Of a DNA stretch of 64,000 nucleotides, positions 35,818 to 46,606 are shown piece after piece. This stretch comes from Cheiracanthium punctorium. Taxonomy: Eukaryota > Arthropoda > Arachnida > Araneae > Cheiracanthiidae. The first letter of the stretch is position 1. Each line of letters opens with the position of its first letter. The translations under genes were made by a program, and so were the position numbers. A model generated the notes under the pieces. That model saw only the letters and a list, made by a program, of their open reading frames with translations, made no database searches and was not told the origin of the DNA. Where the stretch lies: positions 1-64,000 of the forward strand of contig JAWZYV010012347.1 in NCBI GenBank assembly GCA_038373885.1. The letters are read 5' to 3'.

Positions 35818-36504
35818 CATACCTGCCAACTTTTAAGGATTATCTGTAAAATATACGGATTTTGCCATTAATTTACTGATGTACGAAGATGAGGAGTAAT
35901 TTTACGGATTGCTCGGCTAATTTCGAAGTTCGCAATTTCATACAATTCAATCTTCTTCTATCCGTCTGGAGAATATATATTTTCCCTTCAGCACTCCGTT
36001 ATTTAAATATCCAATGCCATAAGAGTAAAAATTGACTCCCATTTTGAATTTAAAATAATTTTTAACCCCCCCCCTCCTTCCTCTCTGAAGGAAACCAATA
36101 AAGAAAAAACACTTTATTGAATGGGGCATGTTCAGATTTTGAATTCAATCTTTTTCCATCGCTCTTGTGAGTAAATATTTTTCTTTTAGAACTCTTTCAT
36201 TTAAAGCTTTAATGCCGTAAGGATGAGAACTGATTCCTATTTTAAATTAAATTTTTACCCCCCCCCCCTCCCTAATTAAATCAGGTAAGAAAACTAACAC
36301 TAAGTAGAGCAGGCTCAGTTATGAATGAAAATGATTTAATAAAAATAAAAAATATTTTGACCAGAAATAAACTTAGCTTAACAAGAGCAGAAATTATTAG
36401 TGCCAAAAAAATAAATGAACTCAGTTTTACTGATGGGAGGTAAAAATTTACTGAAATGAGGACATAATTTTACTGATGTTAATTTTCTTAGGTTGGCAGG
36501 TATG
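35818..36504. mobile_element. hAT-like MITE, CATACCTGCCAAC ends, 687 bp
   Basis: Ends CATACCTGCCAACTTTTAAG and GGTTGGCAGGTATG form inverted repeats of at least 13 bases. Flanks GCAATACC and GCAATATA look like a worn 8-bp duplication. The interior is non-coding but carries repeats of TTTACTGATG and TTTTACGGAT. It shares terminal sequence with 53489-54186, and its ends resemble those of the long hAT at 50098-53418 (CAGACTTGCCAAC). Confidence 0.7.
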
Positions 36505-39209
36505 CAATATAGACAACCTTTGAGAATGTAGACATCGAAAAACTTCCTCTCCGCCATTTCTAAAATTTTCGAAGATCAGTTTTTAGGTTCACTATAATTG
36601 AAGTCATGTTCACTAAAACTGAAAAATGCCATGCACATTTCTAATGTAAGTGAATCGAGACTAACGATTTGCGTTTACCATAACCAGAGTTGACTGTAAC
36701 ACTTCCTTACCCTGCCTTGCAGCAGGGGGAACTTTTTACGATTGCTGGACAATAGCTGATACGGGAGGCGCAAATGCCTCCCACGACCCCCAGATATATT
36801 TTCTGTTAACACGAAAATTTCCCCAGTGATTCTTCGGTGTGGTCATCATAAACGCCAGCTCTCAAGGAACTGTTCATTTTCACCATCACCCGCGGTGAAT
36901 TCCCATCACATACTTTCTGAAAGGGGGAAGACAACATTCTTCGAACTTTGGCCGGATCTGAACTAAAGGAGGCTCTAATTGAAAGCTTGCCCGAACGTCG
37001 GAGGGATAACAAGTTATTTCAATTAGAGTTGGCTTTTTTCAATTAAAGCCGGCCTTTTTTAGGTGGTTAAAACCAGCTGGCTTTTTTTTTTTTTAGCCTG
37101 GCTAAAATCCAGCAACCCTGTAATTTAGGTTACACCATATTTTCAGATAATTATCTAGTCTTTGGACAATCTGCATTATTATTATTAAAAGTGAGTTTTC
37201 AAAAAATCTATGATATAAATCACACATTCTGATCTATAAAATATGCAAGAATGGTTTTAACCCCCCCCCCCCCCCCATAAAATACAAAAATACCTGATTA
37301 TCAGGGTGCACATTTAAAAAAGCAAAATTCAGCTTTCGATGTTGCTACACAAATATAAATAAACTAATGAAATGAAGGACTTTGCATCATTCCGGAGATT
37401 CTTCATAAGCAGCATGGAATTGAACAGCAAATAGTTTTAAAGAGTGACACATCACAAAATTTTAAAAACTTTTTCTTTTCTAAGTTCTGTAACTGATACA
37501 AATTTTGTAACTGAAAAAAGTTTGCTCATTTCAGTGCTTAGTTCAGCTTGTGAAAGGTCTAAAATTTTGAAATGCTTTTGACATTAGTTTATTTGTATTG
37601 ATGTACCCAATTCTCTATTTTTTTTTCAAAATGCACCTGTTACAATTGTGAGAAATTCTACAATTTTACACAAGGCTAATTTTTCTTATTATGAGGAAAG
37701 GTGTCTATGTATAGTTCATTTGGACCAAGACAAAATAGTTTTCAGTGAAATAAACTTTATTTAATTTCGTCCTCACATGCATGATAAAATGTAGCCTCTA
37801 GTAAGAGCGGGTGTAAATAATAAAAATGAACTTAACATTAAAAACCAAATTTTAGTAGGTCACATAGCTTTGCTAGAAATACCAACTGAATGTAACAATA
37901 AAATATTAAACTTCTCAAAAACTGAAAAATTAAAACATTTTCATTCTTAGTACTGTACATTAGTAAATGAAATTACATCAAAGCAAAAAGAAATTTGCAC
38001 ATGGGAGATTATAAAAAAATAATACATGCAAAAAAATGTTGTAAGGAGTAAAACAGCAGAAAATGCTACACTTAATTAATAACTACATCAGAAATCTACA
38101 GGGGAAAAAAGCAGAATTATCAGAGAAAAAAGATAAAGTGAATTCGTAATTCACAAAAAGTTGAATATCATTCCTGATTATATTTGTGGGATACTCATAG
38201 CATAGCTGATAACTTAAAATAAAATAATATTGGAACACAATTCAGCCGCAGGTTGTTAAGTTAAATGTTAAACAGAAAAAATATATATCCATGAAACTTG
38301 CACAATAAATACAATAACTTTTCCAAATTTTTAAAATCAGCAAAGATACTTGGATACAAATAATTACTTCTCTACTTATTGAACACAAATGAATGCTACT
38401 AATAATATCATACTTGTGTATTCTACCATCACCAGGGACATGCTAAGCGTAGAGATTACTTGCCAAGTTTTTGTACTCTGCAATTCCATTGTTATTGTTC
38501 ACACGATAACACGCATCAAAATACTTTATGTTCTGCTATGGGTATAATGAATCATGTTTCTTTTAAAATTTATAAATTTTTATGGGTGCAGTTGATTTTT
38601 AAGAATGATTTATGACAACTTAATCACATTGCTTTTAACTCAATGTTTTTTCTAAAACTAAGAATGTATTATTTTCTGGTTTCCAGAGAAAATTACGCAT
38701 TTGTTACCACAAAATGTTGAACTGATTTTCTATCTTAATATAAATGTACGAACCACCTTTATATATTTATTGCTTTAAATCTATGTACGTGCACAAATAA
38801 AAAAGGCAATATCTATTGGTTTTCGTTTTTATGGTAACTCGGGTGGTATGTATATATTTGACTAGAAGTATTTTAAGATAACCCTAGAGACGCCAACTAG
38901 GTGAAAAAATTTTTTGCAAAATTGTCGACGGTATAATACAGAAGTACCAATAATATTAAGAATTTTTTTTTTTTTTTGTTTCTCCATGCAAACTGATCTA
39001 TAATTATAACTAGCTAAAATAATAAATTGATAAAAAATATTTACTCCTGACTATATATTGACACCCAATATTAATATGCAGTAAAATTTGAAAATGTCTG
39101 AAAATCAAGAAAAATACCCGAACGAGTAAAAAAACTAAAAAAATACTATCTAACCAGAATTCCGGGCTATACTAATTCTTAAATTTAAAATATACACTTT
39201 ACAATTATG
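36505..39209. other. Unassigned sequence between the Harbinger genes, part 2
   Basis: AT-rich with no recognised gene. At 37020-37130 a GGCTTTTTT/AAAACCAGC motif recurs three times as a short imperfect inverted array. There is a C run at 37261-37276 and a T run near 38970. Confidence 0.35.
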
Positions 39210-39984
39210 TTATAGCATCCGACAAATATAATCCCGCTTGTTTATAGCAGTAAGGGAAACACCTGCATCACTATCATCATCATTATCATCATCCTCAGTG
39301 TTACTGTCCACGTCTTCCTGCATAAAATCTTGCTCTTTCAAACATATATTATGCAAAATGCAACAAGCTATTACGTAGAGTGGGATATCCAATACTTTAG
39401 CATCAATATCAAAGTATTTCAACCTGCGGAATCTGCCCTTCAACAGACCAAATGCACGTTCAATGCATACCCTGGTCTTGGACAACATTTTGTTATAATG
39501 TAATTGTCTTGGACCCAAGTGACCGTTGTTTTTGTACGGCACCAATAAATTAACATGCAAAGGATACGCAGCATCTCCGATAAGGTGGCAATGATTTGGA
39601 AAGTAATTCGCATCATTTAAGAAATCAGAAACCTCTGAATTTGAGAATACACGTGCATTGTGTACTGAACCAGGGTAAGCACAGTACACATGGGTGAAGA
39701 GCAGATCCGCTGTTGCCACACCCTGCAAAATCAAAGAATAAAATTTATTCTGATTATAATATTTTTCAGGGTTGTACTTGGGAGCTTTTATGGGAATGTG
39801 GCTTCCATCTATAGCTCCCAGTACTCCCGGAAAACCACAAATATCTCGGAAATTTTGTTCTTCCATAAGTAGGTCAGCAGCCCAGTTTATAAATTTCGGT
39901 GCATTTTCTACCAGTAAGCTGCAAACTCCTTTTACATTTTCATGGAGCATTCCTTTGCTCAGATTAAAACGATCTGCTACAGAC
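39210..39984 (-). CDS. HARBI1-like Harbinger transposase, exon 2
   Basis: Second exon of the transposase, entered at acceptor TTTTAG|GTCTGTAGC in phase 2, so the joint codon is Arg (SF-R-SVADRF). It holds the DDE_4-type nuclease: VLGAIDGSHIPI (first Asp), HARVFSNSEV, HLIGDAAYPL (second Asp) and RVCIERAFGLLKGRFRRL (Glu). An acidic stretch (EDDDNDDDSD) precedes the stop. Together with exon 1 the protein is 374 residues with no stop or frameshift, a normal length for Harbinger transposases. It is the only intact transposase gene in the window. It could serve a live transposon or be a domesticated gene; copy number would decide. Confidence 0.9.
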
Positions 39985-40599
39985 CTAAAACACAAAATAT
40001 ATAATTAGATGTGTAACCTTCATGATAACAACAAGCAATCATACAAAATGATACACTATAAAAGGTTGATTCCTAATTTTACGCCCGCCACTCTAGCCAA
40101 TAATTGGACATATGCAGTTACCAGGGGCGTAGCCAGATATTTTTCATGGGGGGGGGTTACAACTACTACATCTCAATATATATGTATACGTGTGTGTGAT
40201 AATGTAGTGAAGAATATACATTTTGTATGGCAAAACATTCACCATTGGGGGGGAGGGGGTTATGACCACCCCCCCTTGGATACGCCCCTGGTTCTACTGT
40301 ATTTAAAAAAATTTATTTGATTTTCAGGTTTTTTTTTTTTTTTTTTGGAGGGGGGGGGGTGCAAGAAAACACTTATCACAATATGCCAAAGATACATAAA
40401 TAGGCTGTCTAGTTTGCATTTATACCAAGAAAAATCTTTTTCCTCCTCAATTTTTATTTTATTATTTGCTTTGCTGCCCTTGAAACAGAAGAACGCACAT
40501 TTTTCTGAATTCAATTGCTGCAACTCATCTATTTGAAAACAACAAGACATTTACATGGGTTGCTTAAACAAATTGCAAATATAATTTTTAAAAAATTAC
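39985..40599 (-). other. Intron of the HARBI1-like gene, carrying a MITE
   Basis: GT donor (TTTCG|GTAATT) and AG acceptor (GTGTTTTAG|GTCTGT), 615 bp. A small inverted-repeat element lies inside it at 40122-40290. Confidence 0.8.
40122..40290. mobile_element. Small MITE with CAGGGGCGTA ends
   Basis: CAGGGGCGTAGCCAG at the left and GGATACGCCCCTG at the right form the inverted ends. The interior has long G and C runs. Flanking bases give no clear 8-bp duplication. Its position in the intron leaves splicing signals untouched. Confidence 0.6.
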
Positions 40600-40949
40600 C
40601 GAAATGACTCTTGGTTGCCCAGCAGCCAAAGAACACTGAGCAATTTCTTTTTGGTGTCCATAGGTGGTCTTCCAGTCGTTTTATACATCCTTTCTCTAAC
40701 AACCGACTCCAAGAGCTCGAATGTTGATCTCTGGAGTTGAAAATGGGCTTTGAAATCATCATTAGGGTATCTTTCCACCGTGGCTTCCACGTAATCTTGA
40801 ATGCAAACCCTTTGTTTTTTTAAACGGGGAAGCAGATGGTCTGTTAACAAACATAATTGAGTTTCGTCATCTTCATGCTCATCAATTAGCAAATCTCTTG
40901 CTTTACCTACAATTCCCAGAATGAGAGTTTTTTTTTTTTGAGGATCCAT
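40600..40949 (-). CDS. HARBI1-like Harbinger transposase, exon 1
   Basis: ATG 40949 starts MDPQKKKTLILGIVGKARDL, the N-terminal helical region of Harbinger transposases. It continues with VERYPNDDFKAHFQLQRSTF, TTGRPPMDTKKKLLSVLWLL and GNQESF, the usual motif just before SFRSVADRF. The exon ends in phase 2 at a GT donor. The start is supported by the absence of another in-frame ATG upstream next to the 5' region and by family-like spacing. The gene is convergent with the zinc-finger/Myb gene at 28.1-32.8 kb. In known two-gene Harbinger elements the Myb-like protein carries the transposase to DNA, so the two products probably act together. Confidence 0.88.
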
Positions 40950-41440
40950 TTTTTTTTCTTTTTGGCGAGGGGGGTCAAAAAACCAAGCTTATCAGGAGCA
41001 CGAGGCAACAACCAAAACAACTACTAACGCACGTTGGTCCGTGAACTAACGGGAGATCCGAAAGGAACAATCGAGACGCAAGTCCCCTGGCTAAGAGTCT
41101 CAATACCAACCAACCACTAACGGGATGGGATTGAAAACAATTTGAAAATAAGATGGGATTGAAAACAAAAAGAAAATAAATTTAATTTTTCGTATTAAAA
41201 TAAAAATGGAAAAAAAAACGCTACTAAATCCATGAATAATGCGTTTGTTTGGAAGACACGTTTGTTTACATCATCACCTAGGCAACGAAACGAAATAAAC
41301 CGAAGCCGTTCGGAAACGCCAGTTGCAACTAACTGCACTAAACAGGTTTGTTTACGTTTCGGACGGTTTACTTAGTGCAAACCGTCGGCCGTTTACAAAC
41401 TCGAACAGCCTGTATTTATCCAAGTGAGCCATGATCTAAG
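40950..41440 (-). promoter_or_regulatory. Upstream region of the HARBI1-like gene with AAACCGT motifs
   Basis: At 41300-41410 on the plus strand: AAGCCGTTCGGAAACGCC, then GGACGGTTTACTTAGTGC, AAACCGTC and GGCCGTTTACAAAC. The ACGGTTT/AAACCGT motif appears two to three times and AAGCCGTTCRGAAA once. Both also occur upstream of the zinc-finger/Myb gene, in inverted arrangement. This fits the second end of the same element, perhaps ending near 41420 (GAACAGCCTGTATTTA). No firm terminal repeat was found. Confidence 0.42.
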
Positions 41441-42336
41441 TAATACCAGCCCAGAGATGTTCATAGTGATGATTCCAGGTCATACCACTTCAAAACATAA
41501 CTGCTAAAATGTTTTTTTGTTTGTTTGTTCATAAATGTAATAAAATCCATACTTTTATCGGCTTAAAAATTCACACAAGTAGGTTTAAAACAATTAAAGG
41601 TTGTGTACGTGTATATATAATTGATAAAGCTAATTTTTAAAATCACCATAAATTATTAAAATTTACTATTAATCGGTGTTACAAAAGAACTTCTACATAA
41701 ATAAAAAGCTCAAAGCTTAGTACAAACGCATTTATTAAAACAAGGAACTCCATTTTACAGAAACACTACAGTTAACAGCTGTGCGGAATGCGATTACCGG
41801 AAGAAGAGGAGAAAAAACAACAAAGAGAGAGAAAGAGACTGCTTTAGCATGCATGACCTTTAGACCTTAGCTCATGGCTGGGAGTAGAACACATAAATTG
41901 AGAGTGGTACCACTGACAGAAGCTTGAAGAGGTAGGGGAAGGGGGGGGGCTGGGCAAATACTTTCACTTTCAATGATACACGATTAGTTTTTAAATAAAT
42001 CTTCTGTTTAGAGCAGTAAAGCACTACAAATTGGTGTTTTTTTTTTTTTTTTTTCAATAATACATCCTGTAACATAGTAAACACTGCAGTGTAGTTATTA
42101 TTCAGTATTCGAAAACATTTCAAGTCTTCTCTCCGCATTTCTCGGCGAAAGGCCCTTTTTCTTTATGCAAGTTCAGCTATCATAGATTTTCACATATTCA
42201 TATATCCTTGCAATGGCCAGCTCCCACCAATTCCCTCCCGTAGTAATCATAATTGGAATGATAAATCATATTAAAAACCCATTGCTGCATTGCTACAAAC
42301 AGTGAAAATTACAGTATTTGATTTACGTACATTTTA
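41441..42336. other. Unassigned sequence
   Basis: No coding or RNA gene is recognised. It includes a T run at about 42038-42055 and short frames without motifs. Confidence 0.35.
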
Positions 42337-42530
42337 AGTTGGCAACAATGCTGCTTATATTTCTGATGGAAAGGAAAGGAAAAAGGAAATAATGGGTGTT
42401 TTTTCTCTCTTTTGATGGTTTTTTTTTTTCCTGTTTCCTCGAAAATCCTGATTAGTCTTACTAAATCATTAGAGGTTATGCCGGTTGGTCTTGCCGCAGT
42501 GCACACCTCAACCACCACAAACCAAACCAA
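42337..42530 (+). mobile_element. 5'-truncated LINE 3' end (same family as 46.2-50.0 kb)
   Basis: From about GTTTCCTCGAAAATCCTGAT to CCACCACAAACCAAACCAAA this matches, in the opposite orientation, the 3' UTR and tail of the I-like LINE at 46212-46395. Only about 190 bases are present, so it is a short dead-on-arrival copy, or a SINE that shares the LINE's tail. Confidence 0.65.
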
Positions 42531-42946
42531 ATAGCCTGTGAACACACATTTCTTACTTAAAATTAAATTACTTAGAAAATCATCACAAAAATAAAAATTC
42601 CAATAATAAAAAACTTAAATAACTGATGATAATAAGGAATCAAAGTCATATTTAATATTCAATTCAGATCATTGTGTGACAAATACTCCAGGAAAGCTAT
42701 GAAGTGTAAAATTATACGTAATATCAACTGTCTAGTTTAGTTTAAAAACTTACAGATGAAAGTTTCTAGCACACAATGGAAATTACTAATGGCTCATATC
42801 AAAATCTCCTAGTTAATTTATATGTGCATGATAATCACTAAACATAAAATAATTTATATACACAATAGAAAATTTTATTAGATATATAAATATGCACGTA
42901 ACACCCCATTAGTTTACTTATAAAAAATAAAGCTCAATTCACTTGG
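42531..42946. other. Unassigned AT-rich sequence
   Basis: No recognisable feature. Confidence 0.3.
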
Positions 42947-42954
42947 AATCTGAT

Positions 42955-43207
42955 CAGTGGCGGATCCAGAATTTTTTTTGGGGAGGGGCTACATTTTTAA
43001 AAAAGCTTATTTCACCCAATTAAAATGTACTATGGATCAAAATTTTAGTCTAAACCAATGTATTAGGCTTTTGGGAGGGGCTAAGTAATAAAATATGATC
43101 ATTTTAGCTATTTAAAGTGTATAATAAAGCAGAATGTTACCCTTGAGCAATCTCTTTTGGGGGGGGGGGGCTGAAGCCCCCTAGCCCCTCCCCTGGATCC
43201 GCTACTG
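42955..43207. mobile_element. hAT-type MITE, 253 bp
   Basis: Ends CAGTGGCGGATCCAG and, inverted, CAGTAGCGGATCCAG. A perfect 8-bp duplication AATCTGAT lies at 42947-42954 and 43208-43215. The interior is non-coding with G and C runs. Confidence 0.85.
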
Positions 43208-43215
43208 AATCTGAT

Positions 43216-43755
43216 GTCTGCATGTTGTGTGTTTGTCGGTATTTATTTGGATATGAAGTAAACTCATTGTCTTAATTACACTAATATTATTATTATCATT
43301 TACTTTACTGCAGGGTTCGTTCATTGAAATCATTAAAATTAAGTGACGTCAAATAAATCATCGATTAAAATCATTTTTCAGTTGTAGAAAGTATTTAAAT
43401 TAAATACTGCATTGCTGTATTAATACTGCATTGACAAGCTCAGCTACATAGGTCTCTGTGTCTGTATGTGTGGGTAATAAATTTTAGCATTTCAGAACAA
43501 GCAGCTTTTTAAAATATTTTATTCTCTGAAATTGAAATAAAGAAAAAATAAAAGTATGCAATTATGTTACACACTAACATACTTTTGAAAAGTAATTGTT
43601 TAATATAGGATTCCATACTGAAACAGGCATGAGCACGAAAAAATTAACTTACACTTTTGAAACAGAGCCTTCGAAACCATATCTTAATATTACAAAATAT
43701 TTATATTTATGTATATATTTATATGCTTATTAAAATAATAGCTACGGCCAACAAA
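43216..43755. other. Unassigned AT-rich sequence
   Basis: No recognisable feature. It borders the hAT 3' fragment. Confidence 0.3.
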
Positions 43756-44194
43756 ACATAGTGCAACTTGTTTAATAAGATTTTGGAAAGCCGACAGCGA
43801 AAAATCTTGCTTGCAGAAAACTTTTACTTCAGATTTTCTGAATAAAGGCGAAAAAGCTACTGCTGCTTCTTTGAAGTTAGCACATTCAAAATGAGTTTTT
43901 TCAAGTCAGTTAAGTGATTATAATTAATAAATTGTTACCAGAAATCTAGAAGATGGTGTATTAATTGATTTGCCTTTTATTCAACAACTTCATTTCTTTT
44001 ATTGTTCTTAGCTTTATTTAATACTTAAAACGTAAAACAAATAATTGTGATATAAAATGCATTAAAAATAATACTCGTGCATTCTATAGTGAAAGGTAAA
44101 AAAATAACGGTCACGCGTTGTATAGCAAAAAGTGTTGAAATTTCTGTTCGTGGGTTGTTTTACACATTTTTATTTTCCCAGGTTGGCAAGTCTG
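43756..44194 (+). mobile_element. 3' end fragment of a BED-type hAT element
   Basis: It matches about 52795-53418 of the long hAT element in order: CAACTTGTTTAATAAGATTT, AAAACTTTTACTTC, CTGAATAAAGGCGAAAAAGC, TGTATTAATTGATTTGC, the CGTTGTATAGCAAAAAGTGT block and the terminal GGTTGGCAAGTCTG. Internal gaps include a deletion near 43790. The left end starts inside the transposase C-terminus, so the 5' part is missing. Its right terminus abuts the piggyBac relic at 44195. Confidence 0.8.
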
Positions 44195-45285
44195 CATATA
44201 TTGTACAATTCCCAACCTGCCTTTGTATTTTAGCAGGGCTTTATCCACTGCAAGTTCTTTATATGGAATAAAATGCTGCTGATATTTTTCTTTCAAAGTT
44301 GTGTACAGCGGCTCAACTTTCTGAAAGTAGGTATAGTCAGGTGAGTTCCTTTCTGCTTCTTCTGACTTATCAGAAATGTGAAAGTACTGAAGAAGCTTGA
44401 AAAATCTACTTCTTGGCATATTTTTTTTTTTAATTAATTGGTGACAAGAACTTGATTTGTGCTCCAGTAGTCTCGTAATTTAGGCATTTTCACAAGGCTC
44501 ATACTCATTATGAGGCAAATAAATCCCTGTATTTCAGAAATATCAGTTACTGGGGCCCAGTTCTTGTCTTTTTTCCCAATTTTTTCTTCGCAAAATTCTG
44601 CATACTTATTTGTATTTTTCATTAAATTTTCATAAACATTATCTGTAAAAATTAAAATAGTCAATAGCTGATGGCTCCAGGGGGTAAATCTTGTACCAGA
44701 CCAGGGCATCCAGAAAAAGTTTCACGAAGAATATTCTTTGGGATATCCAAGATTCAAGAGAATTGCATGTCACCTTCTGCTGCTCCATCAATATCATCAT
44801 CTTCGCGATCAGAATCAGACATAGCCTGTTCTTGTGGACATAAAACTGAAGTTTCATTATCAAGCAGCTTATTTTCATCATTGGAAATATCTAGATCACT
44901 GAGATTCGATATTTCCAAATCACTATCTGAGGAATTGAATAATATTGCATTTATTTCCTCTGGAGTTAACGTTTTACAACTTCTGTAAGACATTTTGCAT
45001 GAAATACTTTGAGAAAACTAGATTAATATATACAACTTTCTCACTGAATATTTTCTGCATGTTTGGGGAAACTATTGCATACAAAACAAATTACTCCCGA
45101 GAGAGAAATCTGCAGTGCCCATTGTGGTCGTATGAATAGGAGCCACCCTTCTCCCAACCCTGAAAAGATAAACCACTTATGTGTCAAAAGGGGGGGGGGG
45201 GATGGCATTTTTTTCTCAGGCATGTCCGGGCGATACGGTATCCACTTTATGCCGAGCGCCTACAGCCATTACGGGATCTAAAGTG
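44195..45285 (-). pseudogene. piggyBac-type transposase relic with 5' terminus
   Basis: On the minus strand, from 44993: MSYRSCKTLTPEEINAILFN followed by an acidic stretch, then (frame broken near 44755 and 44640) EPSAIDYFNF, NLMKNTNKYAEF, WAPVTDISEIQGFICLIM and KLRDYWSTN. After a frame break at the T run near 44425 come RFFKLLQYFHISD and ELAVDKALLKYKGRLGIVQY. These match the N-terminal half of PGBD-like transposases, including the first catalytic Asp region (AVDKA). The gene is cut at 44195 by the hAT fragment. At the other end a CACTTTAGATCCCG-type terminus (minus strand) abuts TTAA at 45286-45289, the expected piggyBac target. Dead by at least three frame breaks and truncation. Confidence 0.8.
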
Positions 45286-45359
45286 TTAAATGGTCTTTTT
45301 TATTGATAAAAGTTCACATATACATGAAATCGTTCGGCAACAAAATGATACACTAGTTT

Positions 45360-45809
45360 GTCATTACATATATTATTGGTACAAAAGTAGACACAATTTG
45401 ATTTAATGTACGATCTTTGGATTTACAATAGAATGTACAGTATTGACCACAAATGGCTGTAACATCACTTTGTAACTTGAGTGATTTAAAGTCTATATTG
45501 GGATATCTCTATACAAAGTCCAGGATAGATCCTTTAAAAGGCTTCCGGTGTATTTCCATACGAATCAAAGAACTCAATCTTGATGGGCAAATGCAAATAA
45601 AAAGTAAGCCAGTGACTTCCTTGTTGAGTAGATCGGTCAACATTCACCACGACAGAGGCAGGGTACTTTGAAATTTTTTCAGGTAACTCGTCACTCGCAT
45701 ACACATCCAAAAAGTACTTTCTTGTAAAGGAATCCTTAAAAAGTATTTGTCGCAGCTGAATTGTGTTCATTCTTCTTCTTAATTGGGATAGTTGCATAAC
45801 ACATGGCAC
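45360..45809 (-). pseudogene. Adenain-like cysteine protease of a Polinton, broken
   Basis: The likely start is the methionine at about 45770 (MNTIQLRQILF). It shows YPASVVVNVD, then TQQGSHW with the catalytic His, and FFDSYGNTPEAF with the acidic residue. A stop at 45534 with a one-base frame change, and one further in-frame stop, precede LQSDVTAICGQYC at about 45435-45475, the Gln/Cys part of the active site. The His-Asp-Gln-Cys order is that of adenovirus-type maturation proteases, which Polintons also encode. It is a relic, given as found and not as a working protein. Confidence 0.68.
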
Positions 45810-45814
45810 AATTT

Positions 45815-46010
45815 TGAAATTTTTATCACGTTTTCAAATTCTGCATAAATAAATACGGAGATGGTCTTGGTCAAGACTTTGGCAAATTTAATTTCTAATC
45901 GTAGATTACTTTGGTGTTGTAAACTTAAATGAGGTCCATTACAGAGATCCGCTGATAAATAAAAAGTATACAAAGTATGCCCTTGTGCAAATTCTTCTCA
46001 GGTTAAAAAT
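45815..46010 (-). pseudogene. C-terminal end of a Polinton capsid-like protein
   Basis: Reads EEFAQGHTLYTFYLSADLCN, then HQSNLRLEIKFAKVLTKTIS and VFIYAEFENVIKI. The pattern NLR+E+KFA...VYAEF+N+I is that of the C-terminus of a widespread Polinton-associated protein (F54H12.2-like, capsid-related). Only the last 65 or so residues remain; an upstream stop and frame loss follow. It lies directly before the protease, the expected neighbourhood in Polintons. Assignment is by pattern memory only. Confidence 0.5.
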
Positions 46011-46097
46011 ATACCCTCACCTTGATTAAAACTTGAAAGTAGACGTCAATTTTCCTGTGACATGTAAATACATATATACAAATATAAAAAAAAAAAT

Positions 46098-46210
46098 TAA
46101 AACCCATACTGTAAAGTGGTGAAATCTTGCTTCATAACTCTTTTGTCATACACGTGGCGATACAGTTTGGTTTCTGGTTTGTTGACAACCTTTCTTCTTT
46201 TGAGATCACG
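46098..46210 (-). pseudogene. Polinton gene end interrupted by a LINE
   Basis: A frame reading RRKVVNKPETKLYRHVYD, then MKQDFTTLQYGF and TAA at about 46098. It runs unbroken across the LINE target duplication into 49996-50044 (VIPLCNLSKITRDLK) once the LINE and one duplication copy are ignored. The protein is not identified, but this continuity shows the LINE landed inside it. Confidence 0.5.
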
Positions 46211-46211
46211 T
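46200..46211. repeat. Left 12-bp target-site duplication of the I-like LINE
   Basis: TTGAGATCACGT, identical to 49996-50007. Confidence 0.8.
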
Positions 46212-46606
46212 TTGTTTGTTTGTGGTGGCTGAGGTGTGCGCTGCGGCAAGACCAGCCGGCATAACCTCTAATGATTTAGCAAGACTAATCAGGATTTTCG
46301 AGGAAACAGGAAAAAAAAAAAAAAACCATCAAAAGAGAGAAAAAACACCCATTATTTCCTTTTTCCTTTCCTTTTCTTTCAACTTACTGGCACGAGTATC
46401 AAAACAGATGTTGACTGACGATTTGTAGAGGATATATATTCTCAAGGTACCCAAAAAAACCATATCTAATTTTAGTAAACCATTCTTGCTCAATTCCTTT
46501 CACATATTTAAAAAAAAACTACTTAGAAACTGAACACTAGGAGAGAGCCTCCAAAAAATTTCTTGAGCACCAGCAATCAAATCCACTCAACTCCAGAACA
46601 CACAAC

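Larger units (their letters stand above)
45286..46210 (-). mobile_element. Polinton/Maverick remnant, larger part
   Basis: A decayed piece of a virus-like Polinton (Maverick) transposon on the minus strand. It carries, in order, the end of an unidentified gene, the end of a capsid-like gene, and a protease gene. Its left edge is the TTAA beside the piggyBac relic; its right edge is the target duplication of the LINE at 46212-49995. Coding resumes in the same frame at 49996-50044. No polymerase, integrase, ATPase or terminal repeats are present. Confidence 0.65.
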
